A program made the translations under genes and the position numbers. Of a DNA stretch of 64,000 nt, positions 9,634 to 21,930 are shown piece after piece. Position 1 is the first letter of the stretch; the number at the start of each line of letters is the position of its first letter. The notes under the pieces are model-generated. The model did no database searches. It was not told where the DNA came from and was given only the letters and a program-made list of their open reading frames with translations. Source of the DNA: Luteimonas cucumeris (lineage in GTDB: Bacteria; Pseudomonadota; Gammaproteobacteria; Xanthomonadales; Xanthomonadaceae). Location of the stretch: assembly GCF_007830035.1 (NCBI RefSeq), contig NZ_VLKN01000006.1:186001-250000 (forward strand), given 5' to 3'.

Positions 9634-9885
9634 ATGAAAATCCTGAAACTGCTGGTCCCGGTCGGCATCGCCGCCGCGCTGGTCGCACCGGTCGTCCTGG
9701 CGCAGACGCAGGACGCCCGCCAGGCCGAGAAGAAGGCGCAGGAGGCCGCACAGCAGGCCGAGGCCGCGAAGAAGCAGGCCGCCGATGCCGAAAAGAAGGC
9801 CGAGCAGGCGCGCAGGAAGGCTGCCGCGGCGGCCGCCGAACCGGAGGAAGAAGAAGAGGAAGAAGAGCGCCGCAGAAAGCCGTAA
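9634..9885 (+). CDS. Small exported Ala/Lys/Glu-rich protein
   Basis: The 83-residue product begins with a clear signal peptide (MKILKLLVPVGIAAALVAPVV, cut probably after VLA) and continues as an almost pure Ala/Lys/Gln/Glu helix (repeats such as AEKKAQEAAQQAEAAKKQA) with a run of eight glutamates before a basic end. It is predicted to be a periplasmic coiled coil, reminiscent of Lpp-like or TolA-like stalks, but no family was recognised. The start is chosen from the strong GGAGG seven bases before ATG 9634 and the signal peptide; a longer frame from 9481 has no such support. An intrinsic terminator follows immediately. Confidence 0.72.
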   Translation: MKILKLLVPVGIAAALVAPVVLAQTQDARQAEKKAQEAAQQAEAAKKQAADAEKKAEQARRKAAAAAAEPEEEEEEEERRRKP

Positions 9886-9909
9886 TGCGCCTGCCGCAAT
9901 GTTTTCCAG

Positions 9910-9939
9910 CGCCCCGGCCGTCCGGGGCGTTTCTTTTTG
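9910..9939 (+). terminator. Intrinsic terminator
   Basis: An 8-bp GC stem (CGCCCCGG / CCGGGGCG) with loop CCGT is followed by TTTCTTTTT. It ends the transcript of the small exported protein and insulates pyrG. Confidence 0.85.
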
Positions 9940-9986
9940 TGGCGGCCGCGCACGAGCCGCGGGCCAAAATCCCGGCTTGCCTGTAG

Positions 9987-11699
<1,713 letters not shown>

Positions 11700-11712
11700 C
11701 GGCTCCACAAAG

Positions 11713-11802
11713 CTGTCATCCCGAGCACAGCGAGGGACCTGCTTCACCGCTTCCATCAGGTACCTTCGAAAGCAGGTCCCTCACTTCGTTCGGGATGACA
11801 CT
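11713..11802. repeat. Long imperfect inverted repeat with GTCATCCCGA ends, between pyrG and kdsA
   Basis: Arms of 31 bases at the two ends (outer sequence TGTCATCCCGA, inner GAGGGACCTGCTT) pair with about four mismatches around a loop of some 26 bases. The right arm ends 19 bases before kdsA. It belongs to the GTCATCC-type palindromes also seen at 25308, 26284, 31921, 39258 and 40361. Inside a probable operon it would form a very stable RNA hairpin. Confidence 0.8.
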
Positions 11803-11819
11803 GTGAAAGGACGTCAAGC

Positions 11820-12650
11820 ATGAAGCTTTGCGGTTTCGACATCGGCCTCGACCAGCCGTTCTTCCTCATCGCCGGCCCCTGCGTGGTCGAATCCGAGCAG
11901 CTGCAGCTCGACGTCGCCGGCCAGCTGAAGGAAATCACCGGCGAACTCGGCATCCACTTCATCTTCAAGTCCAGTTTCGACAAGGCCAACCGCACGTCCG
12001 GCACCAGCTTCCGTGGACCGGGTATGGAGGAAGGCCTGCGCGTGCTGGGTGAAGTGAAGCGCCAGCTCGGCGTGCCGGTGCTGACCGATGTGCACGAATA
12101 CACGCCGATGGACGAAGTGGCTTCGGTCGTCGACGTGCTGCAGACGCCCGCGTTCCTGGTCCGCCAGACCGACTTCATCACCAAGGTCTGCCAGGCCGGC
12201 AAGCCGGTCAACATCAAGAAGGGCCAGTTCCTGTCGCCGTGGGAAATGAAACCGGTGGTCGAGAAGGCCAAGGCGACCGGCAACCAGGACATCATGGTCT
12301 GCGAGCGCGGCGCCAGTTTCGGCTACAACAACCTGGTCAGCGACATGCGCTCGCTGGCGGTGATGCGCGACACCGGCTGCCCGGTGGTGTTCGACGCTAC
12401 CCACTCCGTGCAATTGCCCGGCGGGCAGGGCGGCTCCAGCGGCGGCCAGCGCGAATTCGTGCCGGTGCTGTCGCGCGCGGCGATGGCGGTCGGCATTTCC
12501 GGCATCTTCATGGAGACGCACCCGGATCCGGCCAAGGCGCTCAGCGACGGGCCGAATGCCTGGCCGCTGCCGAAGATGCGCGCGCTGCTGGAATCGCTGC
12601 TGGAGATCGACCGTGTCACCAAGAAGAACGGCTTCATCGAGATGACGTAA
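11820..12650 (+). CDS. kdsA: 3-deoxy-8-phosphooctulonate synthase, metal-dependent class
   Basis: KdsA condenses phosphoenolpyruvate with arabinose 5-phosphate to KDO 8-phosphate for lipopolysaccharide core. The 276-residue protein reads [14 protein letters not shown] with Cys21 in place of the asparagine of the enterobacterial enzyme, plus [21 protein letters not shown] and ALSDGPN. That Cys/His/Glu/Asp set is the metal site of the Aquifex-type, metal-dependent class. [18 protein letters not shown] is the substrate loop. AAAGGACG precedes ATG 11820. It sits between pyrG and eno, with a hairpin repeat upstream. Identity is firm; the metal requirement is inferred from these residues. Confidence 0.95.
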   Translation: MKLCGFDIGLDQPFFLIAGPCVVESEQLQLDVAGQLKEITGELGIHFIFKSSFDKANRTSGTSFRGPGMEEGLRVLGEVKRQLGVPVLTDVHEYTPMDEVASVVDVLQTPAFLVRQTDFITKVCQAGKPVNIKKGQFLSPWEMKPVVEKAKATGNQDIMVCERGASFGYNNLVSDMRSLAVMRDTGCPVVFDATHSVQLPGGQGGSSGGQREFVPVLSRAAMAVGISGIFMETHPDPAKALSDGPNAWPLPKMRALLESLLEIDRVTKKNGFIEMT

Positions 12651-12676
12651 GGCGAGCCCAGGTCCGCTGCACGTGA

Positions 12677-14026
<1,350 letters not shown>

Positions 14027-14033
14027 ACCGGCG

Positions 14034-14369
14034 ATGCGCGTGCTGCGTGTCGTCCTGCTGTTGCTGGTCGTGCTGCTGGCGTGGCTGCAATACCGCCTGT
14101 GGTGGGGTGCCGGCGGGCAGGGCGAGGTGCAGGCGCTACAGTCGCGCGTGCAGAAGCAGGTCCGCGACAACGGCGGTCTGCAGCAACGCAACGACGCGCT
14201 GGCCGCGGAAGTGAAGGACCTCAAGAATGAGGGCGGTGGCGAGGCCGTGGAAGAGCGCGCGCGCAGCGAGCTGGGCATGATCAAGCCCGGCGAGACCTTC
14301 TATCGCGTCGTCGAACGCGCCGACACCGCTCCGCAGCAGGACGAAAAAATCGCGGAGCCGCGGCGATGA
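14034..14369 (+). CDS. ftsB: Cell division protein FtsB
   Basis: FtsB is a bitopic divisome protein that forms a coiled-coil complex with FtsL and FtsQ. The 111-residue product has a single N-terminal membrane helix (residues 3-22, [18 protein letters not shown]), the conserved YRLWWG junction, a periplasmic coiled coil ([11 protein letters not shown]...[16 protein letters not shown]) and the [20 protein letters not shown] motif. It starts eight bases after the eno stop and overlaps ispD by four bases (ATGA), the usual eno-ftsB-ispD order of gammaproteobacteria. Confidence 0.93.
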   Translation: MRVLRVVLLLLVVLLAWLQYRLWWGAGGQGEVQALQSRVQKQVRDNGGLQQRNDALAAEVKDLKNEGGGEAVEERARSELGMIKPGETFYRVVERADTAPQQDEKIAEPRR

Positions 14370-15073
14370 CCCCGGATCAGGTCCGCGGCAGGCTCTGGGC
14401 GGTAGTGCCCGCGGCTGGTCGCGGGACGCGTTTTGGCGGCGAGGTGCCCAAGCAGTATCTGGCGGTCGGCGGCGAACCACTGATCGCGCACACGCTCACG
14501 GCCTTGTGCGCGCATCCCAAGGTCGACGGCGTCGTCGTGGTGCTGGCCGAGGCTGATGCGCACTGGCCGGGCTGGCAGGCGATTGCCGGCAAACCGGTGG
14601 TGACCTGCGTCGGCGGCAGCGAGCGTGCTGATTCGGTGCTCGCCGGGCTGGCCGCATTGCCGGACAGTGTCCGCGCCGACGATTTCGTGCTGGTCCATGA
14701 CGCGGCGCGGCCGAACCTGCACCCTGCAGATATTGACCGCCTGCTCGAGTACGGACGCAACGATCCGGTCGGCGCAATCCTGGCCGCACCGCTGCGCGAC
14801 ACGCTCAAGCGCGCCGGCGACGACGGTGGCATCGATGGCACGGAGCCGCGCGAACGCCTGTGGCGTGCATTCACGCCGCAACTGTTCCGCCGCCTGCAGC
14901 TCAGTCGCGCACTCGAAGCCGCACGCGACGCCGGTGTCGCCGTCACCGACGAGGCGATGGCGATGGAGCGGCAGGGATTGCGGCCGTTGCTGATCGAAGG
15001 GCGCGAGGACAACCTGAAGGTGACGACTGCGGCGGATCTGGCCCTGCTTGAATTCCTGCTGGGTAGCCGTTGA
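14366..15073 (+). CDS. ispD: 2-C-methyl-D-erythritol 4-phosphate cytidylyltransferase
   Basis: IspD makes CDP-methylerythritol in the MEP isoprenoid pathway. The 235-residue protein has the nucleotide-binding start [21 protein letters not shown], the [13 protein letters not shown] segment, [16 protein letters not shown] with the metal aspartate, and [14 protein letters not shown] 14366 overlaps the ftsB stop. The next gene, ispF, catalyses the step two positions downstream in the same pathway; the pair often occurs together or fused. Confidence 0.95.
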   Translation: MTPDQVRGRLWAVVPAAGRGTRFGGEVPKQYLAVGGEPLIAHTLTALCAHPKVDGVVVVLAEADAHWPGWQAIAGKPVVTCVGGSERADSVLAGLAALPDSVRADDFVLVHDAARPNLHPADIDRLLEYGRNDPVGAILAAPLRDTLKRAGDDGGIDGTEPRERLWRAFTPQLFRRLQLSRALEAARDAGVAVTDEAMAMERQGLRPLLIEGREDNLKVTTAADLALLEFLLGSR

Positions 15074-15110
15074 TTTTGAGAAACATACGTCCCTTACGTT
15101 CTGGCATCCG

Positions 15111-15614
15111 ATGAATTCCTCAAATCCAGCAATCCCGGACATCCGCATCGGCCAGGGCTTCGATGTCCATGCCTTCGGCGAAGGCGATCACCTGGTGATC
15201 GGTGGCGTGCGCGTTCCCCATGAGCGCGGCATCGTCGCGCACAGCGATGGCGACGTGGTGCTGCACGCACTCTGCGATGCGATGCTGGGCGCGTTGGCGC
15301 TGGGCGACATCGGCCAGCACTTTCCGCCATCGGATCCGCAATGGAAAGGGGCCGACAGCCGCGCCTTTGTGCGGCATTGCAACCAGTTGCTGGCCGAGCA
15401 GGGCTGGCGAGTCGGCAACGTCGACGCCACCGTGGTCTGCGAGCGGCCGAAGATCGGCCCGCACGCGCCGGCGATGCGCGACAACATCGCCAGCGATCTC
15501 GGCATCGCGCCGGATGCGGTCAGCATCAAGGCCACCACCAGCGAAAAGCTGGGCTTCACCGGACGTGGCGAAGGTATCGCTGCGCAGGCGGTGTGCCTGC
15601 TGGTCCGCGCGTGA
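15111..15614 (+). CDS. ispF: 2-C-methyl-D-erythritol 2,4-cyclodiphosphate synthase
   Basis: IspF cyclises CDP-methylerythritol 2-phosphate. The chosen ATG gives 167 residues. Conserved blocks are [21 protein letters not shown] (Asp and His zinc ligands), [41 protein letters not shown] and [21 protein letters not shown]. An upstream in-frame codon at 15048 would add 21 unrelated residues overlapping ispD and is rejected because the family begins just before RIGQGFD. The stop overlaps the GTG start of truD by four bases. Confidence 0.95.
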   Translation: MNSSNPAIPDIRIGQGFDVHAFGEGDHLVIGGVRVPHERGIVAHSDGDVVLHALCDAMLGALALGDIGQHFPPSDPQWKGADSRAFVRHCNQLLAEQGWRVGNVDATVVCERPKIGPHAPAMRDNIASDLGIAPDAVSIKATTSEKLGFTGRGEGIAAQAVCLLVRA

Positions 15615-16690
15615 GCGACGAATTGCCGCGCGCCCACGGTGCGCCCGTGCTGACAGCGCGTTTCCGGGCATCGCCGGAGGACTTCCGGGTCGACGAGATC
15701 GATGCATTCGAAGCGACGGGCAGCGGCGAACACCTGCTGCTGACGCTCGAAAAGCGCGCCATGAACACCGCTTTCGCGGCGAAACGCATCGCGCAATGGG
15801 CTGGCGTGCCGGAGCTGGCGATCGGCTATGCCGGGCTGAAGGACCGCCACGCCGTCACCCGGCAGCGTTTCAGCGTGCATCTGCCCAAGCGCGTCGCGCC
15901 AGATCTGGCAGCGCTGCAGTCTGAAGACCTGCACGTACTGGAATCGCAATGGCATGCCAAGAAGTTGCCGCGCGGCGCCTTGGCGGGCAACCGGTTCGTG
16001 CTGGTGTTGCGCGACGTGCAGGGCCAGCGCGATGCGATCGAACGACGCGTGCAGGAGATTGCCGCGCGTGGCGTGCCGAATTATTTCGGCGAACAGCGCT
16101 TCGGTCGCGGCGGTGACAACGTCGCCAACGCGCTGGCCATGTTCGCCGGCCGACGCATGCGCCGGGAGCAGCGCACGATGCTGCTGTCGGCGGCGCGATC
16201 GGAACTGTTCAACCGCGTGCTCGGCGTGCGCGTGGCCGCGGACAACTGGGATCGGGGTCTCGAAGGCGAGGTGTGGATGCTCGACGGCAGCCGCAGCGTG
16301 TTCGGACCGGAGCCGTGGAGCGATGCGCTGGCCGCGCGGCTGGCCGCCTTCGACATCCATCCCAGCGGCCCGCTCTGGGGTGCGGGTGAACTGCGCACGG
16401 CGTCGACCGCGCGCCACGTCGAGGAGTCGGCGCTGATCGACGATCCGGCCCCGGCCCTGCGCGCGGGCCTCGAAGCCACCGGCCTGAAGCAGGAGCGGCG
16501 CGCGCTGCGGCTGAAACCGCAGCAGCTCCAGCACCGCTGGTTGCAGGACGAGGTGCTGGAACTGCAATTCGCGCTGCCGGCCGGGGCCTACGCGACGGTG
16601 GTGCTGCGCGAACTGGGCGATATCGGCAATGCCAGCGCGGCACAGTTGCCGGCATCTGCTGGCGAACGGGGCGAGGCGGCGTCGGACTAA
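15611..16690 (+). CDS. truD: tRNA pseudouridine(13) synthase TruD
   Basis: TruD isomerises U13 of tRNA-Glu. From GTG 15611 the protein is 359 residues. The TruD motif [14 protein letters not shown] carries the catalytic Asp at position 78; [15 protein letters not shown] is the typical N-terminus, and [15 protein letters not shown] near residues 156-170 is also conserved. The GTG start within the ispF stop (GTGA) is chosen because upstream sequence in this frame is the antisense-like shadow of ispF. Its stop overlaps that of the convergent smr gene by four bases. Confidence 0.93.
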   Translation: MSDELPRAHGAPVLTARFRASPEDFRVDEIDAFEATGSGEHLLLTLEKRAMNTAFAAKRIAQWAGVPELAIGYAGLKDRHAVTRQRFSVHLPKRVAPDLAALQSEDLHVLESQWHAKKLPRGALAGNRFVLVLRDVQGQRDAIERRVQEIAARGVPNYFGEQRFGRGGDNVANALAMFAGRRMRREQRTMLLSAARSELFNRVLGVRVAADNWDRGLEGEVWMLDGSRSVFGPEPWSDALAARLAAFDIHPSGPLWGAGELRTASTARHVEESALIDDPAPALRAGLEATGLKQERRALRLKPQQLQHRWLQDEVLELQFALPAGAYATVVLRELGDIGNASAAQLPASAGERGEAASD

Positions 16691-17223
16691 CGCTTGGCCA
16701 GCAACACCAGCACCGCACCAGTCCCGCCCTGCGCGGGTGGCGCGGAGTGGAAGGCCAGCACGTCGGCGCGATGGCGCAGCACGCGGTCGACCAGGTTCTT
16801 CAGCACCGGAATCGCGCTGTCCGAATTCAGGCCCTTGCCATGTATGACGCGTACGCAGCCGAAACCGGCTGAGCGCGCGTGCTGCAGGAAGGCGCGCAGC
16901 AGGGCTTCGGCGCCATGCGCATCGCTGTGGTGCAGGTCGATCTCGTCCTGCGCCGCATACAGGCCGCGACGCAGGCGTTGCAACACGCGCGGCGGCACTT
17001 CGTCGCGGCGATAGGAGAGGGCATCGCCGGCCTCCAGATCGTCCTGCGCCATCGCGCGTCGGAATTCGCTGAGCGCGTTGGATTCATCGCGCTCGGCCAT
17101 TGCCGCACGGGCGCGGGGCTTCGGCTTTGCCGGAGGCGCCGTCGCCGCCGGCAGTTCCCGCACCGGGCCGACGGCCTGGCGGAACAGTTCGGCGTCTTCG
17201 TTGTGGTCGGATTTGCGTGCCAT
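16687..17223 (-). CDS. Smr domain protein (SmrA/YdaL type)
   Basis: The 178-residue protein has a disordered Ala/Pro/Lys-rich N-terminus and a C-terminal Smr domain with the two hallmark motifs, [16 protein letters not shown] (about residues 92-107) and [11 protein letters not shown]. Smr domains are small nucleases or nucleic-acid-binding modules related to the MutS2 tail; the stand-alone forms cleave DNA or RNA. The ATG at 17223 ([14 protein letters not shown]) is preferred over longer readings that run antisense into surE. The gene is inserted, on the opposite strand, between truD and surE. Confidence 0.88.
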   Translation of the reverse strand: MARKSDHNEDAELFRQAVGPVRELPAATAPPAKPKPRARAAMAERDESNALSEFRRAMAQDDLEAGDALSYRRDEVPPRVLQRLRRGLYAAQDEIDLHHSDAHGAEALLRAFLQHARSAGFGCVRVIHGKGLNSDSAIPVLKNLVDRVLRHRADVLAFHSAPPAQGGTGAVLVLLAKR

Positions 17224-17301
17224 TGCAGGAAATGTAGCGCCGGATCGCACGGAAACAAGCGGCACGGATGTCTGCGGCCGATTCCCGCAATCTCCATTGG
17301 G

Positions 17302-17325
17302 TATCATGGGTGCCGATGAGAGGAG
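17302..17325 (+). promoter_or_regulatory. Possible -10 box and RBS of surE
   Basis: TATCAT at 17302-17307 could be a -10 hexamer, and AGGAG at 17321-17325 lies four bases before ATG 17330. The RBS decides the surE start. No convincing -35 was seen. Confidence 0.4.
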
Positions 17326-17329
17326 TTCC

Positions 17330-18121
17330 ATGCGCGTTCTTGTAAGCAACGACGACGGCGTCGACGCCCCCGGCATACGCATCCTGGCCGAAGGCCTGCG
17401 CGATGCCGGCCACGAAGTGAAGATCGTCGCACCCGACCGCGATCGTTCCGGCGCCAGCAACTCGCTGACGCTGGACATGCCGGTGCGCGTGGTGCGGCTG
17501 GACGAGCACACCTGGCGCGTTGCCGGCACGCCGACAGACTGCGTGCACCTGGCGCTGACCGGCATGTTCGGCGACGATGCCGAGCCGGACATCGTGGTGT
17601 CCGGCATCAACAACGCGGCCAACCTGGGCGATGACGTGATCTATTCGGGCACGGTATCGGCGGCGATGGAGGGACGTTTCCTGGGTTTGCCGGCCGTGGC
17701 GGTGTCGCTGGTCACGTCCGACCACAGGCCGGAACATTTCGCGACCGCCGCGCGCGCCGCGATGGAGATCGTCGAGCGACTCAGCGCCGACCCATTGCCG
17801 GCGGACACCATCCTCAACGTCAACGTGCCGGATCGCGCCTGGGAGGACATCGCAGGCTTCGAGGTTACCCGGCTCGGCAACCGTCATCGTTCCGAAGCCT
17901 GTGTGCCCGCGCAGGATCCGCGCGGGCGCAGCCTGTACTGGATCGGCCCCGCCGGTCCCGAACAGGACGCCGGGCCGGGCACCGATTTCGACGCCGTGCG
18001 CCGCGGGCACATCTCGATCACGCCGATCCACGTCGACCTGACCCGCTTCCAGGCATTGGAGCAGGTCGCCAGCTGGGTCAGCGGCCTCGCCGGCGAACTG
18101 AAGCAGGGAAACCCGGCATGA
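17330..18121 (+). CDS. surE: 5'/3'-nucleotidase SurE
   Basis: SurE is a metal-dependent phosphatase that dephosphorylates nucleoside 5'- and 3'-monophosphates and short polyphosphates, linked to stationary-phase survival. The 263-residue protein begins with the metal-binding [16 protein letters not shown] and has [47 protein letters not shown] and the C-terminal [12 protein letters not shown] 17330 is set by the strong AGGAG and the family N-terminus. It overlaps pcm by four bases, the conserved surE-pcm arrangement. Confidence 0.96.
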   Translation: MRVLVSNDDGVDAPGIRILAEGLRDAGHEVKIVAPDRDRSGASNSLTLDMPVRVVRLDEHTWRVAGTPTDCVHLALTGMFGDDAEPDIVVSGINNAANLGDDVIYSGTVSAAMEGRFLGLPAVAVSLVTSDHRPEHFATAARAAMEIVERLSADPLPADTILNVNVPDRAWEDIAGFEVTRLGNRHRSEACVPAQDPRGRSLYWIGPAGPEQDAGPGTDFDAVRRGHISITPIHVDLTRFQALEQVASWVSGLAGELKQGNPA

Positions 18122-18798
18122 CCGCGCGCCTGCGCCTGCAGCCCGAGGCGATCGGCATGGGCATGACCTCGCAGCGCGTACGCGATCGCCTGATCGAGCG
18201 CCTGCGCGGCAACGGCATCCGTGACGAGCGCGTGCTGAACGCGATCCGCACCGTGCCGCGCCACCTGTATGTCGACGAGGCCCTGGCGACGCGCGCCTAC
18301 GAGGACACCGCGCTGCCGATCGGCCACGGCCAGACCATCTCGCAGCCGTGGGTGGTGGCGAAGATGACCGAGGCGCTGCTCGAGGGCACGATGCCGAAGA
18401 AGGTGCTGGAAATCGGCACCGGCTCCGGCTATCAGGCCACGATCCTGGCAGTGCTGGGCATGGAGGTCTACACCGTAGAACGCATAGGCGAACTGCTGCG
18501 CGTCGCGCGCAAGCGCTTCCGCAGCCTAGGCCTGAACGTGCGCAGCAAGCACGACGACGGCCGCATCGGCTGGCCGGAGGAAGGCCCGTTCGACGCGATC
18601 ATGGTCACCGCCGGCGCACCGGCGCTGGTCGATGCATTGAAGGAACAGCTCGCGCCGGGCGGCACGCTGGTGGCGCCGGTCGGAGCGGCGGCGTCGCAGT
18701 CGCTGCTGCGGCTGCGCAAAAGCGAGGACGGCGGCATCGAACAAACCGACCTGGCGCCCGTGGTTTTCGTTCCGCTGCTGTCGGGCCTGGTCGATTGA
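18118..18798 (+). CDS. pcm: Protein-L-isoaspartate O-methyltransferase
   Basis: Pcm uses S-adenosylmethionine to methylate isoaspartyl residues and so starts repair of aged proteins. The 226-residue protein shows the PCMT blocks [34 protein letters not shown] (substrate side), the SAM motif [35 protein letters not shown] and [12 protein letters not shown]. The start overlaps the surE stop, and a VTT membrane protein gene follows after 37 bases. Confidence 0.95.
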   Translation: MTARLRLQPEAIGMGMTSQRVRDRLIERLRGNGIRDERVLNAIRTVPRHLYVDEALATRAYEDTALPIGHGQTISQPWVVAKMTEALLEGTMPKKVLEIGTGSGYQATILAVLGMEVYTVERIGELLRVARKRFRSLGLNVRSKHDDGRIGWPEEGPFDAIMVTAGAPALVDALKEQLAPGGTLVAPVGAAASQSLLRLRKSEDGGIEQTDLAPVVFVPLLSGLVD

Positions 18799-18835
18799 GC
18801 GGCGCACAAGACTACTTGCGCAAGGAAGCGGCAGC

Positions 18836-19450
18836 ATGAAGCTGTTCAGGCCGTTGTACGAGCGCGCGTTGATCTGGGCCCGGCATCGCCATGCGCCGCG
18901 GCTGCTGGCCGCGTTGAGTTTCGTCGAGGCGATCATTTTCCCGGTGCCGCCGGAAGTGATGCTGGCGCCGATGTGCCTGTCGCAGCCGAAACGCGGGTTC
19001 TGGTTCGCCACCTTGAGCCTCGTCGGCTCGTTGGCCGGCGCGTTGATCGGTTATGCGCTGGGCCACTACGCTTACGAACTGGTGAAGCCGCTGCTGGAAA
19101 CGCTGGGCTGGATCGACAAGATCGATGCGCAGGTGACCTACCTGCGCGAGGTATCGGTGCAGTCGCCGTGGAAGGCGTTCTGGATACTGGTGCTGGCCGG
19201 ATTCGCGCCGATCCCGCTGAAATTCTTCACCTGGGCCGCCGGCATCGTCGGCGTGCCGCTGCTGCCGTTCATGGCCAGCATGCTGGTCGGCCGCGGCAAG
19301 CGCGTGTACCTGGTGGCAGGTGCGATCAGGCTCGGCGGCGAGCGCGCGGAGAAGGCGCTGCATCGCTACATCGAGCCGGTCGGGTGGGTGGCCCTGGGCC
19401 TGTTGATCCTGGGCGCGGGCTACCTGTTGTTCAGGGCTAACGCAGGATGA
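18836..19450 (+). CDS. YqaA-type VTT/DedA-family membrane protein
   Basis: The 204-residue inner-membrane protein belongs to the DedA/VTT superfamily, YqaA branch, whose members are implicated in membrane lipid homeostasis. Family features are FVEAIIFPVPPEVMLAPM (residues 26-43), a glycine-rich helix GSLAGALIGYALGHYAYE, and the re-entrant-type motif AGFAPIPLKFFTWAAGI. A last helix lies at 182-200. The gene ends in a four-base overlap with the nlpD-like gene, in the surE-pcm-yqaA-nlpD order found in Xanthomonadaceae. Confidence 0.87.
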   Translation: MKLFRPLYERALIWARHRHAPRLLAALSFVEAIIFPVPPEVMLAPMCLSQPKRGFWFATLSLVGSLAGALIGYALGHYAYELVKPLLETLGWIDKIDAQVTYLREVSVQSPWKAFWILVLAGFAPIPLKFFTWAAGIVGVPLLPFMASMLVGRGKRVYLVAGAIRLGGERAEKALHRYIEPVGWVALGLLILGAGYLLFRANAG

Positions 19451-20184
19451 GGATGACGATGCGCGCTTTGGTCTGTGCCGCCATGCTGGTGTTGCTCGCT
19501 GCCTGTGGGCGCAGTCATGTGGTCCGCGAAGGCGGCACATCGCAACGGCCCGCGTCCACGCCCAAATACGGTTCGACGGTGGTCGTGCAACGCGGGCAGA
19601 CGCTGTACCGCATCGCCACCAGCAATGGCATCAGCCCGCTCGACCTGGCGATGTGGAACGGCATCGCCCCGCCTTACACGATCTATCCGGGCCAGCGACT
19701 GCGGCTGTACCCGGGCAGTGGCCGCAGCGCGTCGTCGGGCACGACCAGGCCGGCGACGCGACCCACCACGACTTCTCATCCGCCAGCGGAACCCGTTGCG
19801 CCGGTCGCGAGTCCGGTGCCCTGGCGCTGGCCGACCGACGGCACGCTGATCGGCCGCTACGTCAACGGCAATCCCACAAAGCAGGGCATCGACATCGCCG
19901 GGTCCGGCGGCCAGCCGGTCCGTGCCGCGGGCGATGGCGTAGTGGTGTATTCGGGTTCCGGCCTTGTCGGCTACGGCGAACTGATCATCGTCAAGCACAA
20001 CGAGCAGTGGCTGTCGGCCTATGGCCACAACCGCTCGCGCCTGGTGAACGAAGGCCAGATCGTCAAGGCTGGCCAGCAGATCGCCGAGATGGGCCGCAGC
20101 GGCGCCGCGCGCGACATGCTGCACTTCGAGATTCGCTACAACGGCAAGCCGGTGGATCCGCTCGCGTATCTGCCGAAGCGATAG
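19447..20184 (+). CDS. nlpD: NlpD-like lipoprotein, LysM plus degenerate LytM domain
   Basis: The 245-residue lipoprotein has a lipobox LLAAC (Cys about residue 20), a LysM peptidoglycan-binding domain (VVVQRGQTLYRIATSNG...YPGQRLRLYP), a Pro/Thr/Arg linker and a C-terminal M23-like domain. The M23 metal motifs are broken: KQGID replaces HxxxD and MLHFE lacks the first histidine of HxH, as in NlpD, which activates the amidase AmiC instead of cutting peptidoglycan itself. Septal amidase activation in the periplasm is therefore the likely role. In enterics rpoS follows; here it does not. Confidence 0.88.
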   Translation: MRMTMRALVCAAMLVLLAACGRSHVVREGGTSQRPASTPKYGSTVVVQRGQTLYRIATSNGISPLDLAMWNGIAPPYTIYPGQRLRLYPGSGRSASSGTTRPATRPTTTSHPPAEPVAPVASPVPWRWPTDGTLIGRYVNGNPTKQGIDIAGSGGQPVRAAGDGVVVYSGSGLVGYGELIIVKHNEQWLSAYGHNRSRLVNEGQIVKAGQQIAEMGRSGAARDMLHFEIRYNGKPVDPLAYLPKR

Positions 20185-20226
20185 TCGTGTCGTAGGTAAC
20201 GCATCCCTGTCAACGGAGCGCATAAG

Positions 20227-21537
20227 ATGAAACGCAGCGTGTTCGCCGTCCTGTCTTCTGCACTCTGCCTGGTTGCGCTGCAGGCGGCCGCGTCCGAATC
20301 GATCCCCCTCGCCGACGCACGCGAAGTCTTCGCACAGGCGCGGTCGATCTGCGAACAGGATGCCGGCAAGCTCTGGGGCGTGTCGCTATGCGGCCCGATC
20401 ATGCTGGTCGATCCGAAAAGCCGGCAGCTGATCGCCAACCAGGCTGATGCGAACGGCGCGCTGAAGGCGCGCGACGGCGTCTTCGTCGGTCTATTGCCGG
20501 CCGAACAGAACGTCGCCAACACCGCAGTGGAATGGTCTGGTACGCGCTGGACGCAGATGCTCTGGCCATTGCATGCGGAGCCGGAAACGCGCGGCACGCT
20601 GATCGCACACGAACTGTTCCATCGCATCCAGCCGCAGCTGAAGTTGCCGAAACTGGAGTCGGGCGAAAACGCGCATCTGGACACCCTCGACGGGCGCTAT
20701 TGGCTGCAGCTGGAATGGCGTGCATTGGCGCGCGCGCTGCAGGCCGGCGACGACGCGGCGCGCAGGCAGGCGGCAGCCGATGCCCTGCTGTTCCGCGCCG
20801 AACGCTATCGGTTGTTTACGGACGCCGCAGCGCAGGAGCAGGAACTGGAGCAGAACGAGGGTTTGGCCGAATACACCGGCGTGATGGCCGGCAATGCCAC
20901 GGAGCAGGCGCGCGTGCAGGCGGCGCTGCACGATCTCTCCGCACACGTCGGCAGCCCCAGTTTCGTACGCTCCTTCGCTTATGCGACCGGACCGGCCTAC
21001 GGCCTGCTGCTCGATCGCTATGCTGCCGGCTGGCGGCAGCAACTGGCAGGCGGCCTGCGTTTCGACGCTACGCTGCGGCAAGCGCTCGCGAGCGAGACGC
21101 CGGCCGACGTGCAAGGACTAGCCGATCAGCGCGCGCTGCGCTACGACGGCGCGGCGCTGCGCGTTTCCGAAACCCAGCGCGATATCCAGCGCCAGCAGGT
21201 CCTGGCCGCCAACCGCAGGAAGTTCGTCGATGGCCCGGTGCTGCTGCTTCCGTTCCAGCACATGAAAGTACAGTTCAACCCGAGCAACCTGCAGCCACTC
21301 GGCGAGCACGGCACGGTCTATCCGACGATGCGCATCAGCGATGACTGGGGCGTACTCGAAGCCAGCGACGGCGCGTTGATGAGGTCTGACTGGAGTGCGG
21401 TCACGGTGGTCGCGCCTGAGGCGTCGGCCGGCAGCGATCTCAAGGGCGAGGGCTGGACGTTGCAGCTCAAGCCGGGCTGGCGCCTGGTTCCCGGATCGCG
21501 CAAGGGCGACCTGGTGCTCGAACAACCGGCGCAGTAA
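20227..21537 (+). CDS. Exported putative zinc metallopeptidase of unrecognised family
   Basis: No family was recognised. The 436-residue product has a Sec signal peptide (cut near ALQAAA|SE, about residue 22). Residues 124-132 read TLIAHELFH, an HExxH zinc motif in the right hydrophobic setting. A further 82 residues on stands NEGLAEYTG (210-218), which could supply the third ligand (Glu211 or Glu215) as in gluzincins. The C-terminal third looks beta-rich and may be a separate domain. GGAGCGC precedes ATG 20227. The gene stands where rpoS would be in other gammaproteobacteria and is probably monocistronic. Peptidase activity is an inference from the motif. Confidence 0.7.
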   Translation: MKRSVFAVLSSALCLVALQAAASESIPLADAREVFAQARSICEQDAGKLWGVSLCGPIMLVDPKSRQLIANQADANGALKARDGVFVGLLPAEQNVANTAVEWSGTRWTQMLWPLHAEPETRGTLIAHELFHRIQPQLKLPKLESGENAHLDTLDGRYWLQLEWRALARALQAGDDAARRQAAADALLFRAERYRLFTDAAAQEQELEQNEGLAEYTGVMAGNATEQARVQAALHDLSAHVGSPSFVRSFAYATGPAYGLLLDRYAAGWRQQLAGGLRFDATLRQALASETPADVQGLADQRALRYDGAALRVSETQRDIQRQQVLAANRRKFVDGPVLLLPFQHMKVQFNPSNLQPLGEHGTVYPTMRISDDWGVLEASDGALMRSDWSAVTVVAPEASAGSDLKGEGWTLQLKPGWRLVPGSRKGDLVLEQPAQ

Positions 21538-21548
21538 CCGGTTCCGGC

Positions 21549-21920
21549 TCAGCTGATCACGAAGCCGGCGACCACGCGGCGGCCTTCCGCGGCGAGCACG
21601 TTGAAGGTGCGCGCCGCGGCGCTGTTGGTCATCGCTTCCAGACCAATGCCGCGGCCCAGGCAGGCGGCCATCGTTTCCATCGGCGGGAACGCCTGCACGG
21701 CGCCGGTGCCGAGGATGATCACCTCCGGCCGCAGGGCGAGCAGCGCTTCCAGGTCGGCCGGCGTCAGGGCATCCACTTCGCGTACCGGCCAGTCCTCGAC
21801 CAGCTTGTCCGGCGCGACGATGAAACTGCGGTCGAGCCTGCGATCGTTGACCAGCGCGGAATCGCCGTTGGCGCCGCGCAGGGAGAATTCGTAGTCGGGG
21901 CGTTCGAAATTCAGTTGCAT
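21549..21920 (-). CDS. Mth938-like domain protein (DUF498)
   Basis: The 123-residue protein matches the Mth938/DUF498 fold (Xcc1710, NDUFAF3 relatives). Recognisable parts are the start MQLNFERPDYEFSLRGANG, IVAPDKLVEDWPV, the ILGTGAVQAFPP glycine motif around residues 70-81, and NSAAARTFNVLAAEGRRVVAGF. No enzymatic role is established; eukaryotic relatives assist respiratory complex I assembly. It follows yhbY on the minus strand with a repeat-bearing gap of 128 bases. Confidence 0.85.
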   Translation of the reverse strand: MQLNFERPDYEFSLRGANGDSALVNDRRLDRSFIVAPDKLVEDWPVREVDALTPADLEALLALRPEVIILGTGAVQAFPPMETMAACLGRGIGLEAMTNSAAARTFNVLAAEGRRVVAGFVIS

Positions 21921-21930
21921 GGGGCAGGAT

